From a virus: a DNA stretch of 35,692 nt. Positions 6,855 through 14,359 of the stretch are shown piece after piece. The position numbers were made by a program, and so were the translations under genes. The stretch is from the IMG/VR virus record IMGVR_UViG_3300027816_000239, positions 1 through 35,692 of that record, one strand, 5' to 3'. Numbering within the stretch: the first letter of the stretch is position 1; each line of letters starts with the position of its first letter. The notes below the pieces were generated by a model. It was given only the letters and a program-made list of their open reading frames with translations, did no database searches and was not told where the DNA came from.

Positions 6855-8673
6855 CGTAGATTTTGAGACGTATTACGACAGAGAGTTTTCGCTCTCAAAA
6901 ATGACCACAGAAGAGTATGTGCGTGACGACAACTTTGAAGTGATAGGGGTTGGCGTAAAGGTTGACGATGCCGAGACAGAATGGTTTAGCGGTACATACT
7001 CTGAGACCATGCATTTCCTAGGTAAGTTTAAGTGGTCTGAGGCGTTTGTCTTGGCGCATAACACCATGTTCGATGGCGCGATCCTTACTTGGAAGTTTGG
7101 TATCAAACCTATGGCATGGCTAGACACCTTGTGCATGGCTAGGGCGATTGACAACGAAGTATCAAATAGCCTTGCAAAACTTGCAGATCGTCTCGGGGTA
7201 GGCCAAAAGGGCAACGAGGTCATCATGGCTATGGGTAAACGACGGGTCAACTTTACCCCCGAAGAACTAGCACAGTACGGCAAGTATTGTTGCAATGACG
7301 TAGACCTTTGCTACAACATCTACAACATCCTGAAGCAGAACTACAAACTTAAGGAGCTTAAGTTAATTGATCTAACTTTGAAGATGTTTACTGACCCCGT
7401 ATTACAGTTGAACCTACCCATGCTTGAACAGCACTTGGGGGAAGTTAAACACCGCAAAGAAGCATTGATTGAGAAGGCCATGTCTGACCGCGAGACATTG
7501 ATGAGTAATCAAAAGTTTGCTATGAAACTAGCAGCCTTGGGTGTGCGCCCCCCGACTAAGATTAGCCCTACCACAGGCAAAGTGGCGTTGGCATTAGCCA
7601 AGAGTGACAACGGTTTTAAAGATCTAGCAGAGCACCCAAACGAAGAAGTACAGGCGTTAGTGGCTGCTCGACTTGGGGCAAAAAGCACTTTGGAAGAGAC
7701 AAGGACAGAACGATTTATTTCAATAGCGAAGCGCGGGAGCCTCCCTGTCCCCCTACGATACTACGCTGCGCACACAGGCAGATGGGGTGGAGACGACAAA
7801 GTTAATCTTCAGAACCTGCCAAGGAAATCCAAACTCAAAGATGCCATCATCCCGCCCGAAGGCTATGTACTAATCGATGCCGACTCCTCTCAGATTGAGG
7901 CACGGACTGTTGCTTGGTTAGCGGGGCAGACTGATTTGGTAGATGCATTTGAAAACGGCGAAGATGTTTACAGAATCATGGCATCTAGGATTTACCACAG
8001 GCCGATTGACAAGATCACTACCGCAGAGCGATTTGTGGGTAAAACAACCATCTTGGGCGCAGGCTATGGCATGGGGTGGAAAAAGTTTCAGGCACAGTTA
8101 AAAACTTTTGGCGTTGAGATGACCGACCCACTCTGTAAACACATTGTTGATACCTATCGTGGGGTATACCCAAGGATACCGAACTTGTGGGCACAAGCCG
8201 AAAAATGTCTAGATGCTTTGGCTAGTGAGGATCTTAAGACTTGTGATTTTGGTACGCAACCACAGGCAGTAAGTTTGCTCCCCGGAGTTGGGTTTGATCT
8301 ACCAAGCGGACTGCCTTTGAAGTACATGAATCTGCGTGCAATTGAAGAGCAGAACCCCAAGAGTGGGGTGTGGGAAAGGCACTATATATACAACACCCGC
8401 AAGGGTACAACCAAGATTTATGGCGGTAAGGTGGTGGAGAACATCTGCCAAGCCGTAGCCCGTTGCGTAATCGGTGAACAGATGCTTCGGATATCTAAGA
8501 AATACCGAGTTGTTCTTACGGTGCACGACGCAATTGCGTGCGTTGTTAAGAAAGAAGAAGTGGATGAAGCGACAAAATACATTACCGAATGTATGAAGTG
8601 GCGACCAAAATGGGCAGAGACTTTGCCCTTATCGTGTGAAATTGGACATGGAGATAGTTATGGTGAATGTTAG
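6844..8673 (+). CDS. Family A DNA polymerase with 3'-5' exonuclease domain (609 aa)
   Basis: The replicative polymerase. The N-terminal third is a DnaQ-like 3'-5' exonuclease: D6 and E8 in SVDFETYY, AHNTMFD further on, and CNDV later. The C-terminal part has all three family A motifs: motif A with D345 in DADSSQIE, motif B (O-helix) R396-x3-K400-x4-G405-x2-Y408-G409, and motif C H561-D562 in VVLTVHDA. There is no 5'-3' exonuclease domain. At 609 residues it is shorter than T7 polymerase but normal for phage enzymes of this type. In motif A, SSQIE keeps the Glu (E352) that discriminates against ribonucleotides. Start at ATG 6844 overlaps the previous gene. Confidence 0.97.
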   Translation: MIISVDFETYYDREFSLSKMTTEEYVRDDNFEVIGVGVKVDDAETEWFSGTYSETMHFLGKFKWSEAFVLAHNTMFDGAILTWKFGIKPMAWLDTLCMARAIDNEVSNSLAKLADRLGVGQKGNEVIMAMGKRRVNFTPEELAQYGKYCCNDVDLCYNIYNILKQNYKLKELKLIDLTLKMFTDPVLQLNLPMLEQHLGEVKHRKEALIEKAMSDRETLMSNQKFAMKLAALGVRPPTKISPTTGKVALALAKSDNGFKDLAEHPNEEVQALVAARLGAKSTLEETRTERFISIAKRGSLPVPLRYYAAHTGRWGGDDKVNLQNLPRKSKLKDAIIPPEGYVLIDADSSQIEARTVAWLAGQTDLVDAFENGEDVYRIMASRIYHRPIDKITTAERFVGKTTILGAGYGMGWKKFQAQLKTFGVEMTDPLCKHIVDTYRGVYPRIPNLWAQAEKCLDALASEDLKTCDFGTQPQAVSLLPGVGFDLPSGLPLKYMNLRAIEEQNPKSGVWERHYIYNTRKGTTKIYGGKVVENICQAVARCVIGEQMLRISKKYRVVLTVHDAIACVVKKEEVDEATKYITECMKWRPKWAETLPLSCEIGHGDSYGEC

Positions 8674-8899
8674 AGGTGTGCAAGCATATAACAATGTAGC
8701 GTCATTACAGGGTGCAACTATGAAAATAGACACAGCATTAAATTACACGGCTCACGAATTGAAAGTAAAAGAGTTATTAAAAGAAATCCACGTACACTTA
8801 CTTGAGAATGACCATGTAGCAGCAGCATCTACAATCGAGCAAGCAATCGTTGAACTGCGGCTAATGAGGGCGGCTGTTAAAAGCCATATCAAAGAATGA
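8660..8899 (+). CDS. Hypothetical small protein (79 aa; 59 aa if the later start is used)
   Basis: Two starts are possible. ATG 8660 has GGAG six bases upstream and gives 79 residues overlapping the polymerase end by 14 bases. ATG 8720 gives 59 residues and removes an N-terminal stretch of less regular sequence. From residue 21 on (MKIDTALNYTAHEL) the protein is an alpha-helical hairpin, with no recognised motif. I favour 8660 by ribosome-binding site, with low certainty. It overlaps the next gene by four bases (ATGA). Function unknown. Confidence 0.65.
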   Translation: MVNVRGVQAYNNVASLQGATMKIDTALNYTAHELKVKELLKEIHVHLLENDHVAAASTIEQAIVELRLMRAAVKSHIKE

Positions 8900-9567
8900 A
8901 ATATACTTGGTCATACAGCAGCATCTCCCTGTTTCAGCAATGCCCTCGCAAGTATTATCGAATGCGGATTGTCAAAGATATTGTTGAACCGCCGACTCCA
9001 CATCTTGACTATGGCACAGAGGTTCACAAAGCAGCCGAAGATTATGTATGTGGGGACAAGTCACTAGACCCCAAATACGCTTTCATAAAGCCGACGCTAG
9101 ATGCGCTCAAGGCGCTTCCCGGTATTAAGTTGTGTGAGTACGAGATGGGGCTGACTAAAGACTTTGAGCCGGTTGGGTTTAAAGATGAGAATGTGTGGTT
9201 CAGAGGTATCGCTGACTTGCTAATTATTGATGGCGATCATGCTCACCTTGTGGACTACAAGACGGGCAAGTCTTCTCAGTATGCTGATACTAAACAGTTA
9301 GAACTTCTGGCGCTATTAGTTTTCAAGCACTTCCCCCATGTGCAGTCGATAAAAGCAGGGTTGGTATTTGTTGTAGCCCAAGACTTAGTCAAAGCCTCAT
9401 TTGTAAACAACATACAAGAAGATGCGTGGGGGCGATGGTTGCCTGAGATTCAAAGGCTTGAGGCTGCTATGACAAACGACGTATGGAACGCAAGACCGAA
9501 CTTCACATGCAGAAAGTTTTGCCACGTAAAAGACTGTGAGCACAATGGAAAAGGACAATGGAGATGA
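8896..9567 (+). CDS. Cas4/RecB-like PD-(D/E)xK nuclease (223 aa)
   Basis: A RecB-family nuclease. It begins with the typical SYSSISLFQQCPRKYY motif, has GTEVH with the conserved His near residue 44, D107 in GIADLL, D120-x-K122 in VDYKTG, and a QLELLAL helix. Four Cys, C16 at the front and C205, C209, C214 at the back, are placed like the iron-sulphur ligands of Cas4 and AddB, although the C-x3-C-x4-C spacing is not the usual one. It probably processes DNA ends in replication or recombination, next to the polymerase. No Cas genes or CRISPR array are present, so a CRISPR role is unlikely. Confidence 0.9.
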   Translation: MKYTWSYSSISLFQQCPRKYYRMRIVKDIVEPPTPHLDYGTEVHKAAEDYVCGDKSLDPKYAFIKPTLDALKALPGIKLCEYEMGLTKDFEPVGFKDENVWFRGIADLLIIDGDHAHLVDYKTGKSSQYADTKQLELLALLVFKHFPHVQSIKAGLVFVVAQDLVKASFVNNIQEDAWGRWLPEIQRLEAAMTNDVWNARPNFTCRKFCHVKDCEHNGKGQWR

Positions 9568-9731
9568 CAGCCAAGAAAACCCCCAAAGTTGAAGAGGTTA
9601 CTTTCCCTTTAAATGATGTACCTTATGAAATGCGTAAATTAGCGTGGCCCTTTAAGACTCCAAAAGAGCATGAACTAATTCTTAAGTGGGCTAGAAAACA
9701 AACCAAGATAAGGAGAATTGTGTTTCCATGA
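9564..9731 (+). CDS. Hypothetical small basic protein (55 aa)
   Basis: A frame from ATG 9564, with AAGGA eight bases upstream, to a TGA that overlaps the DUF3310 start by four bases (ATGA). It encodes 55 residues, starting TAKKTPKVEEV and ending in a basic KWARKQTKIRR tract. It also overlaps the nuclease stop. The tight coupling on both sides supports coding; no family is recognised. Confidence 0.6.
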   Translation: MTAKKTPKVEEVTFPLNDVPYEMRKLAWPFKTPKEHELILKWARKQTKIRRIVFP

Positions 9732-9937
9732 GCGCAAATGATGAACAGGTTGGCGGTACGCATTACAAGGACAAGTCTATTCAGCCTTGGGATTACATAG
9801 CTGCCAACAACATCGGGTACTTTGAGGGCAACATTATTAAGTACGTTTCTCGGTGGCAAAGCAAAGGTGGCGTTGATGATTTAAATAAAGCCGCGCACTA
9901 CCTTGAAAAATTAATTGAGTTGCAAAAGGAGCAATAG
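9728..9937 (+). CDS. DUF3310 protein (69 aa)
   Basis: A close match to the phage DUF3310 family: GGTHYKDKSIQPWDYI, then GYFEGNIIKYVSRW, then GGVDDLNKAAHYLEKL. The family is widespread in phage replication and nucleotide-metabolism clusters, sometimes loosely annotated as nucleotide-kinase related, but its activity is not established to my knowledge. Length is typical of the single-domain form. It is coupled to the upstream gene by an ATGA overlap. Confidence 0.92.
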   Translation: MSANDEQVGGTHYKDKSIQPWDYIAANNIGYFEGNIIKYVSRWQSKGGVDDLNKAAHYLEKLIELQKEQ

Positions 9938-9938
9938 C

Positions 9939-10364
9939 ATGTCATACGAACTAGACTACAGGGCACAGGGTACAGCCAATCGTAGGTTGCTATCTGCAGT
10001 TGTGGCTTTAGCGATTCAAGATGCGCAATCAAAACCCCGCAGACTAGGGAGACTGCGTATACCCACAGATGAGGCAATTTCTGCAATCTACTTTTTGTTC
10101 CAGCATTCTGATACTTATTTGAGCATTTTAGACATAGATCCTCAGCAGTTTCGTGAAAGATTATTGAAGTTGATGTTTGACATGAATAGAAAGATTGCTC
10201 AGTTTGACCCGATTAAGCGCCGAAACTTTAGATATAACTATGAATGGATGCGACGTAAAGAAAACATACTAGACCTAACCAAGGCTTACGAAGCAGAACT
10301 TGAAAAACTAGATGAGGATGAAGAAAATATATTAGAAACCAAACTAAAGGAGAAGAACACATGA
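9939..10364 (+). CDS. Hypothetical helical protein (141 aa)
   Basis: ATG 9939 follows AAAGGAGCAATAGC, a strong ribosome-binding site, so it is preferred to the in-frame ATG 9915 within the DUF3310 gene. The 141-residue product is charged and mainly helical, ending in an acidic coiled-coil-like tail (KAYEAELEKLDEDEENILE). It has no recognised motif. It overlaps the next small gene by four bases. Confidence 0.72.
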   Translation: MSYELDYRAQGTANRRLLSAVVALAIQDAQSKPRRLGRLRIPTDEAISAIYFLFQHSDTYLSILDIDPQQFRERLLKLMFDMNRKIAQFDPIKRRNFRYNYEWMRRKENILDLTKAYEAELEKLDEDEENILETKLKEKNT

Positions 10365-10516
10365 AGAATCGTGAATGGCAAGAACTAAATGTAAACGAAG
10401 TAATTCAATTAATTAGTGAAAACATAACCGACCCAAGCCCCGAGTTATTACAAGAACTTTATGGTTTGGTAGCGGATGTAGATAGATGGTTACAGGAGAA
10501 GAACAGTGGCAATTGA
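10361..10516 (+). CDS. Hypothetical small acidic protein (51 aa)
   Basis: ATG 10361 overlaps the previous stop (ATGA) and has AAAGGAGAAG upstream. The 51 residues are acidic and helical (NVNEVIQLISENITDPSPELLQELYG), with no motif. It overlaps the next GTG start by 11 bases. Coupling and a good ribosome-binding site are the evidence that it is real. Confidence 0.6.
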   Translation: MKNREWQELNVNEVIQLISENITDPSPELLQELYGLVADVDRWLQEKNSGN

Positions 10517-10712
10517 GATGACCAATTTTGAAGAGAAGGTGTGGAAGTATCTACTTTCTCACCCCAAAACTCCCGTTCAGGCAAAGACTATTGCAAGGGA
10601 ATGGATTGCAAGCGAGGGCAAAGTAGGTCGTACCTTAAACAGGTTTGTTGAGAACGGTATCGCGGACTTAATACGAATGGGTTCCAAGAAGTTTTATAAG
10701 GTGAAAGAATGA
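10506..10712 (+). CDS. Small winged-helix-like DNA-binding protein (68 aa)
   Basis: The start is a GTG with AGGAG seven bases upstream. The 68 residues have the order helix, short turn, helix-turn-helix (KTIAREWIASEGKVGRTLNRFVENG), and a C-terminal beta wing (ADLIRMGSKKFYKV), the layout of a compact winged helix. It could be a transcription regulator or a replication-associated DNA-binding protein. The fold call is by eye; no specific family is recognised. It overlaps the next gene by four bases (ATGA). Confidence 0.7.
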   Translation: MAIEMTNFEEKVWKYLLSHPKTPVQAKTIAREWIASEGKVGRTLNRFVENGIADLIRMGSKKFYKVKE

Positions 10713-10939
10713 CTCCCCTAGTTTGGATGAACAAATACGGGCACGTTGCGTCGTTTAAAAACGAAGAATATACCGACCCTCTTTACCTTATACCCGTTGA
10801 ATACAAAGCCGAAATCGAGCGGTTACACAAAGAAGTTGAGCATTTAAGACAGGCATACCACAGGGTCAAGGATGAGAACGAGAGGCTGTCCCTTGACTTA
10901 GGTATCAAAAATAATCCACAATTTGGGAAACCTTATTAG
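10709..10939 (+). CDS. Small coiled-coil protein (76 aa)
   Basis: ATG 10709 overlaps the previous stop. The first 30 residues contain a Tyr- and Pro-rich segment ending in LYLIPVEY; residues 33-63 form a clear heptad-like coiled coil (EIERLHKEVEHLRQAYHRVK). It probably dimerises. No function is recognised. Confidence 0.65.
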   Translation: MTPLVWMNKYGHVASFKNEEYTDPLYLIPVEYKAEIERLHKEVEHLRQAYHRVKDENERLSLDLGIKNNPQFGKPY

Positions 10940-10948
10940 GAGACTACC

Positions 10949-11257
10949 ATGCCCTACGCAAACAAAGCTGACCGCAACTACAAGCAAGAATACGAAAACT
11001 ATGATGGCACCGAGATGGTTAAAAAGAAACGTGCCGAGCGCAACCGAGCACGGCGAATCATGGAAAAGGCTGGCAAAGTTAGCAAGGGGGATGGCAAAGA
11101 CGTACACCACGTTAAGGCGCTGTCTAAAGGTGGTTCACATAAAGACGGTTTAAAAGTTACGTCAGCAGCCAATAATCGTTCGTTTGATCGTGACTCCAAA
11201 CAGAAGTTAATTTCAGAAGTTAGCCCACGGGAAAAGAAGCGTGCAAATAATAAATGA
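10949..11257 (+). CDS. HNH-like basic phage protein (102 aa)
   Basis: The first half is highly basic (KKKRAERNRARRIMEKAG), followed by GDGKDVHHVKALSKGG, a short gap and an NNRSFDRDSK segment. This order matches small phage HNH proteins in which a basic N-terminus precedes a DGKDVDH-type motif and an Asn-rich segment. Here the central pair is His-His and Cys ligands are absent, so activity is plausible but uncertain. It overlaps the helicase start by 17 bases. An AGGAG-type site lies upstream of the ATG. The product could nick DNA during replication or packaging; inference. Confidence 0.65.
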   Translation: MPYANKADRNYKQEYENYDGTEMVKKKRAERNRARRIMEKAGKVSKGDGKDVHHVKALSKGGSHKDGLKVTSAANNRSFDRDSKQKLISEVSPREKKRANNK

Positions 11258-12794
11258 CCGGATACTGCTGGTTAAGACTAAGTTTCCTAGCCGTATTACA
11301 GAAACAATTAAGAAGAGCAAAGTTGTACAAAAAGAGGGGGAAGTTAGTGAGGTAGCCGTCAACTGGGGGCTGTCTGAAGCCCAAGCTTTGCGTAAGTTAC
11401 GGATTAAAAAAGTACCGTCCCCAATTCAGCGTGACTACGATTGGCCGGGGCTGCATAAGCCAATGGAGCATCAAAAAGACACAGCATCGTTTCTGACCCT
11501 ACACAAACGGGCGTTCTGCTTTAACGAGCAGGGCACTGGCAAAACGGCCTCTGCCATATGGGCTTCTGACTACCTGATGGATGCAAAGATTATCCGTCGA
11601 GTGCTAGTTATCTGTCCCTTATCTATTATGCAATCTGCATGGCAAGCAGACCTATTTAAGTTTGCAATCCACAGGCACGTAGACGTTGCTTATGGAGCCA
11701 AGCAGAAAAGAGCCGAAATCATCAACGGCGGGGCAGACTACGTCATTATTAATTTTGATGGGGTAGAGGTTGTAAAAGACGATATCAAAAATGGGAAGTT
11801 TGACCTAATCATTATTGACGAGGCAAACGCCTATAAGAGTTCCCGCACTCAGCGTTTCAAGATAATGAAAGATATTATCCAACCAACCACATGGCTATGG
11901 ATGATGACCGGCACTCCTGCTGCGCAGTCCCCGCTTGATGCTTACGGGCTTGTCAAATTGTGCGTACCCGAAAGAGCGCCGATGACCTTGGGTGGATTTA
12001 GAGATACTGTTATGTATCAATTGACTAGGTTTAAGTGGATACCAAAGCCGAAAGCAAACGAAGTCGTGCATGACCTGTTGCAGCCAGCCATTCGGTATAC
12101 GAAAGAAGAATGCCTTGACTTGCCGGAAATGCTTTACACATCTCGGTATGTCCCCATGACCCCGCAGCAAGAGAAATACTACCGGCAGTTAAAGAAAGAT
12201 ATGCTTATTGCCGCTGCTGGAGAAGAGGTATCGGCTGTCAACGCCGCCTCAAGCCTGACTAAATTACTACAGATTTCAGGCGGTGCGGTCTACACCGACA
12301 ACGGCAACGTAATTGAATTCGATGTATCAAACCGTCTCAAGGTAATTCAAGAAGTAGTTGAAGAAGCCTCACATAAGGTATTGATTTTCGTACCTTTTAC
12401 TCACACTATTAATCTACTAAAAGATTACCTCACCAAACAAGGGATAGAGTCGGAGGTTATTAACGGCTCTGTAAGCGTCAATAAACGCACAGACATCTTC
12501 AAGCGCTTTCAGGAAAACCCTAACCCCAAAGTTTTATTAATACAGCCACAAGCCGCTGCACATGGAGTAACATTAACTGCTGCAAACGTTGTTATATGGT
12601 ATGCCCCAGTGACATCTATCGAGACATACTTGCAGGCTAACTCGCGTGCGCACAGGCAAGGACAAAAGAATCCTGTAACTGTGGTGCATATCGAAGGTAG
12701 TCCTGTAGAAACAAAGTTGTATGCGATGCTGCAGAGCAAATTAGATTTCCACACTAAGATAATTGATTTGTACAAAAAAGAATTAGATACTTGA
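11241..12794 (+). CDS. SNF2-type DNA helicase/translocase (517 aa)
   Basis: A superfamily 2 helicase of SNF2 type. Walker A is NEQGTGKT with K101, preceded by a Q-motif-like EHQKDTASFL. Motif II is IIIDEANAY with D193-E194; the fourth residue is Asn instead of the usual His (DEAN). Motif III is MMTGTPA. The C-terminal domain has VLLIQPQAAAHGVTLTAA and motif VI QANSRAHRQGQ with R469 and R472. It starts at a GTG preceded by GGAAAAGAAG and overlaps the previous gene. Phage SNF2-like proteins are common beside family A polymerases and probably remodel DNA or strip proteins at forks; no chromatin role is implied. Confidence 0.93.
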   Translation: MQIINDRILLVKTKFPSRITETIKKSKVVQKEGEVSEVAVNWGLSEAQALRKLRIKKVPSPIQRDYDWPGLHKPMEHQKDTASFLTLHKRAFCFNEQGTGKTASAIWASDYLMDAKIIRRVLVICPLSIMQSAWQADLFKFAIHRHVDVAYGAKQKRAEIINGGADYVIINFDGVEVVKDDIKNGKFDLIIIDEANAYKSSRTQRFKIMKDIIQPTTWLWMMTGTPAAQSPLDAYGLVKLCVPERAPMTLGGFRDTVMYQLTRFKWIPKPKANEVVHDLLQPAIRYTKEECLDLPEMLYTSRYVPMTPQQEKYYRQLKKDMLIAAAGEEVSAVNAASSLTKLLQISGGAVYTDNGNVIEFDVSNRLKVIQEVVEEASHKVLIFVPFTHTINLLKDYLTKQGIESEVINGSVSVNKRTDIFKRFQENPNPKVLLIQPQAAAHGVTLTAANVVIWYAPVTSIETYLQANSRAHRQGQKNPVTVVHIEGSPVETKLYAMLQSKLDFHTKIIDLYKKELDT

Positions 12795-12818
12795 CAAAGT
12801 ACAGTTTTTAGATACAAT
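12791..12818 (+). promoter_or_regulatory. Strong sigma-70 promoter inside the replication operon
   Basis: A perfect TTGACA (12791-12796) and TACAAT (12813-12818), 16 bases apart, about 27 bases before the next start codon. The -35 box contains the stop codon of the helicase gene. It would separately boost the downstream genes, including the putative ssDNA-binding protein, which is needed in large amounts. Confidence 0.8.
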
Positions 12819-12844
12819 AGTAAAAAACAACCAAGAGGACATAT

Positions 12845-13234
12845 ATGGATAAAGCCATAGATAAAATCGTCGCCGTTTACATCAAAATTCGTAACGCTAA
12901 AGAAGATTTAACACGCGAGTACGATGGTAAAATTGCGACCCTTGATGAACAGATGCGAACTCTGAAAGAAGAGTTGCTAAAGATATCTAAAGAAACCGGC
13001 GTCACAAGTTTTAAAACCGAGAATGGCACAGCCTACCGAACAATTAAGAATCGGTACTGGACTAATGATTGGGAAAGTTTCTACGGCTTCATGCGTGAAC
13101 ATGGTGCTATGGAGTTGTTGGAAAAGCGCATACATCAAACAAATATGCGTGAGTTTTTAGAGGATCGACCCGATGTGCATCCACCGGGATTAAATGTGGA
13201 TCAAGAGTACGAAATCACCATTAGGAGAAAATAA
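12845..13234 (+). CDS. Hypothetical protein partnered with the ssDNA-binding protein (129 aa)
   Basis: The first gene after the strong promoter, with AAGAGGA upstream of the ATG. Residues 1-55 form a coiled coil (KEDLTREYDGKIATLDEQMR), followed by a beta-rich segment with TENGTAYRTIKNRYW and a C-terminal half with KRIHQTNMREFLEDRPDVHPPG. I remember similar sequences next to phage ssDNA-binding proteins but know no function. Its stop overlaps the next start (TAATG). A role in binding or loading the ssDNA-binding protein is inference. Confidence 0.78.
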   Translation: MDKAIDKIVAVYIKIRNAKEDLTREYDGKIATLDEQMRTLKEELLKISKETGVTSFKTENGTAYRTIKNRYWTNDWESFYGFMREHGAMELLEKRIHQTNMREFLEDRPDVHPPGLNVDQEYEITIRRK

Positions 13235-14100
13235 TGAGCAACGTTGCTTTGTTTAATCAAAATCTGCCCGACTACCTTAAAGAAGTTGAACTTGATGACT
13301 TAACTAAGTCTTTGGCGGGTAATACAGCACTAAAACGTATTTCTATTCGTGGCGGTGTATTCCGCATGATGGTTAGCGGTGAAGAGATTGCTAAGAACGA
13401 AAACCGTGCGATGAACGTAGTTATTGTTAACGGCAATCCGCACGTATCCCGACAGTTTTACTCTGGTGCTTATGTTGCTGGAGAGTCGGTTGCGCCTGAC
13501 TGCTGGTCAAACGACGGTATTACGCCTGACTCAAGTATCGAGTCTGCACAAAATAAGACCTGTGATGGGTGCCCCCAAAACATTAAAGGGTCTGGTTCGG
13601 GCGACTCCCGCGCTTGCCGGTTCCAACAAAGGCTTGCTGTGGTTCTTGAGAGCGACATAGGTGGAGACGTATTCCAACTAACGCTGCCTTCTACTTCAAT
13701 CTTTGGTCGTGGCGATTTGGATAAGATGCCCTTCCAGCAGTACGCTAAGTATGTAGGGTCGCAAGGCAAGAACATCAACACCCTAGTCACCGAGATGAAG
13801 TTTGACTCGGACAGTGCAACCCCCAAGCTGACCTTTAAGCCGGTTAGGTTTTTGGAGCGTGAAGAGTGGTCAGTTGCTAAGGAGAAAGGTAACAGTCCGG
13901 CTGCTAAGTCTGCAGTCGTACAAACCCCAACGCAAACTGATGGGCCGAAGTCAAAGACCATATCGGTATCGGCAAAGCGGGTAGATGTTGCTGACGAAAT
14001 AGCCGAGCCGACCAAGAAAACGGCTAAGAAAAATGTTGAGCCAGCAGCCAAGAAAGAATTTGCTGATGTCCTCAATGAGTGGTCTACCGACGATGAGTAA
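13234..14100 (+). CDS. Putative phage ssDNA-binding protein with a zinc site (288 aa)
   Basis: The 288-residue protein has a beta-rich N-terminal core and four Cys (C90, C110, C113, C127) in a CDGCPQNI-type arrangement that could bind zinc. A C-terminal Lys/Ala/Pro-rich linker (about 225-275) ends in an acidic tail (DVLNEWSTDDE). Acidic C-terminal tails on a flexible linker are typical of ssDNA-binding proteins and mediate partner contacts. Position between helicase, primase-helicase and a dedicated promoter supports this role. I cannot place it in a named family with certainty. Confidence 0.7.
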   Translation: MSNVALFNQNLPDYLKEVELDDLTKSLAGNTALKRISIRGGVFRMMVSGEEIAKNENRAMNVVIVNGNPHVSRQFYSGAYVAGESVAPDCWSNDGITPDSSIESAQNKTCDGCPQNIKGSGSGDSRACRFQQRLAVVLESDIGGDVFQLTLPSTSIFGRGDLDKMPFQQYAKYVGSQGKNINTLVTEMKFDSDSATPKLTFKPVRFLEREEWSVAKEKGNSPAAKSAVVQTPTQTDGPKSKTISVSAKRVDVADEIAEPTKKTAKKNVEPAAKKEFADVLNEWSTDDE

Positions 14101-14102
14101 GC

Positions 14103-14357
14103 ATGGCAGAAACACGCGGCTACTCGTTTCGGCTAATAGAAACTAACAAACGCGCAATCGCAACCCACCCCGGTGTCATGCTGGGGAGGTTGTGTATTGC
14201 TCAAGATATCCCAGTCTCGGACGCAGCACAGTTCTTCGGCGTAAGCCGTATGACCGTATACAAGTGGTTTAAGGGTCAAGAAATGCCTCGCAAAAAACAG
14301 ATTGAGAAGATTGAGGAAGTCATTGCGAAACTTAAAACTAAAGTCCACTTGGATTAG
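14103..14357 (+). CDS. Helix-turn-helix (XRE-like) protein (84 aa)
   Basis: A clear helix-turn-helix with the order GVMLGRLCIAQDIPVSDAAQ, FFGVSRMTVYKWFKG. The second part is the recognition helix. The C-terminus is a Lys/Glu-rich helix. It may be a transcription regulator or, given its place directly before the primase-helicase, an origin- or replication-linked DNA-binding protein. It begins two bases after the previous stop, with only a weak ribosome-binding site, suggesting coupled translation. Confidence 0.82.
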   Translation: MAETRGYSFRLIETNKRAIATHPGVMLGRLCIAQDIPVSDAAQFFGVSRMTVYKWFKGQEMPRKKQIEKIEEVIAKLKTKVHLD

Positions 14358-14359
14358 GA

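Noticed and set aside
8896-9567. Possible CRISPR system because of the Cas4-like gene
   Set aside because: No repeat array and no other cas genes anywhere in the window.
13470-14075. 201-codon minus-strand frame opposite the ssDNA-binding gene
   Set aside because: Antisense to a well-supported gene with composition typical of a reversed frame; no start signal.
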